Shown here in pieces: positions 6,803 to 7,770 of a DNA stretch of 7,770 nt (positions within the stretch are counted from its first letter, which is position 1; each line of letters begins with the position of its first letter). Source of the stretch: an uncultured Eubacteriales bacterium (GTDB lineage: Bacteria > Bacillota > Clostridia > Oscillospirales > CAG-272); contig USPP01000060.1 in NCBI GenBank assembly GCA_900556615.1, positions 1 through 7,770 on the forward strand, given 5' to 3'. The notes below the pieces were generated by a model, which had not been told where the DNA came from, did not search any database, and was given only the letters and a program-made list of their open reading frames with translations. Both the position numbers and the translations under genes were made by a program.

Positions 6803-6830
6803 ATAATATAAATAGTGTATGTATAGTCGA
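6803..6830 (-). promoter_or_regulatory. Probable promoter of the M50 protease gene
   Basis: Minus-strand TATTAT (6808-6803) lies 16 bp from TCGACT (6830-6825). An alternative pairing is TTTACA (6837-6832) with TATTTA (6814-6809) at 17 bp. Either way the -35 lies inside the terminal repeat of the element at 6825-7025, and the -10 lies outside it. The start point would fall around 6790-6802, just upstream of the AGGTGA and TTG start. Confidence 0.5.
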
Positions 6831-6908
6831 TTGTAAAAGTCAGCAAATAAAATTCCGTTTTGTTTTTTCAGCGGATTTTCCGATGAAAAACACTTTTAAG
6901 ACGAGCAA

Positions 6909-6980
6909 GGAGAGTTTGCATGCCGAGAGGAGCAGTCAAAACTCTGTGTTTTTTGACTGCGGCGATAAGCATGCGTAAAC
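6909..6980. repeat. Nested long hairpin inside the 6825-7025 element
   Basis: GCAGTCAAAA (6932-6941) and TTTTGACTGC (6951-6960) are perfect 10-bp inverted arms around a nine-base loop. Outside them GTTTGCATGC (6914-6923) pairs with GCATGC-GT-AAAC (6969-6980) with a two-base bulge. As RNA this gives a stable two-tier stem on either strand; as DNA it could extrude as a cruciform. No U tract follows, so it does not look like a terminator. Confidence 0.6.
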
Positions 6981-6995
6981 CTGCCTCAGCGTAAT

Positions 6996-7022
6996 CGATT
7001 GTAAAACGGGATTTTACAATCG
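6996..7022. repeat. Inverted repeat CGATTGTAAAA / TTTTACAATCG
   Basis: Two perfect 11-bp arms (6996-7006 and 7012-7022) around five bases. The same CGATTGTAAAA recurs in direct orientation at 6828-6838, giving three copies in the protease/hemW gap. The palindrome ends about 20 bp before the hemW ribosome binding site, where it could act as an operator or affect initiation; it may equally be just the doubled end of the element. Confidence 0.55.
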
Positions 7023-7056
7023 CCTAATAATGTATGTACTTACGGAGGAAGCCCAT

Positions 7057-7770
7057 ATGACCGATAAAACTCTCGGGTTGTATTTTCACATACCTTTCTG
7101 TATCAGTAAATGCCCCTATTGCGATTTTTATTCCGGAACCGATGTTTCTCTTGCGTCAAGATATGCCGACGCTTTGGTGCTTCATATGGAGGATTATTCG
7201 GGAAGCGCGTCCCCCTATGATGTTGATACAGTGTTTTTTGGCGGCGGCACGCCTACCGTGATGCCGGTATCCCGTCTCCTTGATATCATTGACGGTATAT
7301 ACGATAATTTTTCTCTTCGGGAGGATACCGAATTTACCGTAGAAGCAAATCCTGCGACCGTTTCGGCATCCGGACTTCGAAAGCTTCGCCGGGCGGGGGT
7401 AAACAGGCTCAGTATGGGGCTTCAGAGCACAGATGAGGCAGAGCTTAGGGCTCTCGGCAGAATCCATACTTTCGAGGATTTTCGGGAAAGCTACAGGGAA
7501 GCAAGAAAAGCGGGCTTTAAAAATATAAATGCGGATCTGATGTACGGAATACCGGGACAGAGTGCGGAAAGCCTTATGAAAAGCCTGAAAAGGCTTTGCG
7601 AGCTGGAACCGGAGCATATATCGCTGTACGGCTTGCGTATAGAGGACGAGACTCCTTATGCCAAAAGAAAAGACAGCTTACAGCTTCCGGGAGAAGACGA
7701 GGAATGTGAGATGTATTTCCGCGCGGTGGAGTTTCTGAACCGAAACGGCTGGGCGCAGTATGAGATCAGC
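7057..7770 (+). CDS. hemW: Radical SAM heme chaperone HemW (partial, runs off right edge)
   Basis: The first 238 residues are visible. LGLYFHIPFC begins the HemW/HemN fold, with the 4Fe-4S cluster cysteines C15, C19 and C22 in CISKCPYCDF. The SAM-binding glycine motif FGGGTPT lies at 61-67, followed by EANP (about 103-106), RLSMGLQS (about 120-127), LGRIHT and DLMYGIPGQ. These blocks are those of the HemW branch long misannotated as oxygen-independent coproporphyrinogen oxidase. HemW delivers heme to membrane enzymes and is not itself a coproporphyrinogen oxidase. The C-terminal HemW-specific region lies outside the window, so HemN is not formally excluded, but the short N-terminus before the cysteines fits HemW. 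GGAGG stands 8 nt before the ATG. It is transcribed divergently from the M50 protease; no clear promoter was found in the element upstream of it. Confidence 0.88.
   Translation, partial: MTDKTLGLYFHIPFCISKCPYCDFYSGTDVSLASRYADALVLHMEDYSGSASPYDVDTVFFGGGTPTVMPVSRLLDIIDGIYDNFSLREDTEFTVEANPATVSASGLRKLRRAGVNRLSMGLQSTDEAELRALGRIHTFEDFRESYREARKAGFKNINADLMYGIPGQSAESLMKSLKRLCELEPEHISLYGLRIEDETPYAKRKDSLQLPGEDEECEMYFRAVEFLNRNGWAQYEIS

Larger units (their letters stand above)
6825..7025. mobile_element. Putative second MITE-like palindromic element, 201 bp, with abutting imperfect direct repeats
   Basis: The left end AGTCGATTGTAAAA (6825-6838) and the inverted right end AGGCGATTGTAAAA (7025-7012) match at 13 of 14 bases. 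Immediately outside are AATAGTGTATGTAT (6811-6824) and AATAATGTATGTAC (7026-7039), 12 of 14 identical in direct orientation, as an aged target duplication would be. The interior has no gene but has a large nested palindrome near its centre, and an extra copy of the end repeat at 6995-7006 that pairs with the right end. Alternatively the repeats could be paired regulator sites between the divergent genes, so the call is moderate. Confidence 0.5.

Noticed and set aside
6775..6846. Longer N-terminus of the M50 protease beginning at the ATG at 6846
   Set aside because: The added residues do not look like family sequence, the region holds the likely promoter, and the TTG at 6774 has a well-placed AGGTGA.
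6909..6990. Tetrahydrofolate riboswitch suggested by a GGAGAG opening
   Set aside because: The rest of the conserved core and pseudoknot could not be found and the downstream gene is not a folate gene.
6825..7025. CRISPR array suggested by repeated CGATTGTAAAA
   Set aside because: Only three short copies, one inverted, with irregular spacing; no repeat-spacer periodicity and no cas genes.
7156..7617. 153-codon minus-strand ORF
   Set aside because: Antisense shadow of hemW, which has the radical SAM cysteines and GGGTPT motif on the plus strand.

Overview
This window looks like chromosomal DNA of a low-to-mid GC Firmicute of class Clostridia, probably an Oscillospirales/Ruminococcaceae-type gut bacterium. 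The grounds are protein family content and style (a clostridial PotABCD set, a SpoIVFB-like M50 protease, a HemW-type radical SAM protein, a CofE-like ligase of the clostridial type), AGGAG-type ribosome binding sites and sigma-A-type promoters. The placement is an inference from recognised families, not from a marker gene.

Layout. Positions 1-1532 (minus strand) hold a two-gene unit: a CofE-like F420_ligase-family protein followed 26 bp later by the start of an ATP-pyrophosphatase GMP synthase that lacks the N-terminal glutaminase domain and runs off the left edge. A consensus-like extended -10 promoter (1589-1617) drives this unit. Positions 1639-1864 hold the terminator of the upstream operon and a 169-bp non-coding element (1691-1859) with 15-bp terminal inverted repeats and a 5-bp GAAAT direct repeat at both edges, i.e. 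a MITE-like insertion. Its end supplies the stop codon of potD.

Positions 1856-5856 (minus strand) are a complete polyamine ABC importer operon in the order potA-potB-potC-potD: ATPase, two permeases, substrate-binding lipoprotein. The genes are tightly packed or overlapping. The operon is preceded by a strong promoter (6027-6055), a palindrome overlapping the -10, and a leader of about 165 nt rich in GC hairpins.

Positions 6160-6774 (minus strand) encode a small SpoIVFB-like site-2 metalloprotease, probably starting at a TTG codon. It diverges from hemW (7057 to the right edge, plus strand), a radical SAM heme chaperone. The gap between them is largely filled by a second palindromic element (6825-7025), with 14-bp inverted ends and abutting imperfect 14-bp direct repeats. 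It has a long nested hairpin and may supply the -35 of the protease promoter.

The genes are mostly housekeeping or transport. The less ordinary content is the two small insertion-like elements rewiring gene ends and promoters, the CofE homologue beside a split GMP synthase, and the structured potA leader. I see no CRISPR array, tRNA, rRNA, phage gene or recognisable defence system.
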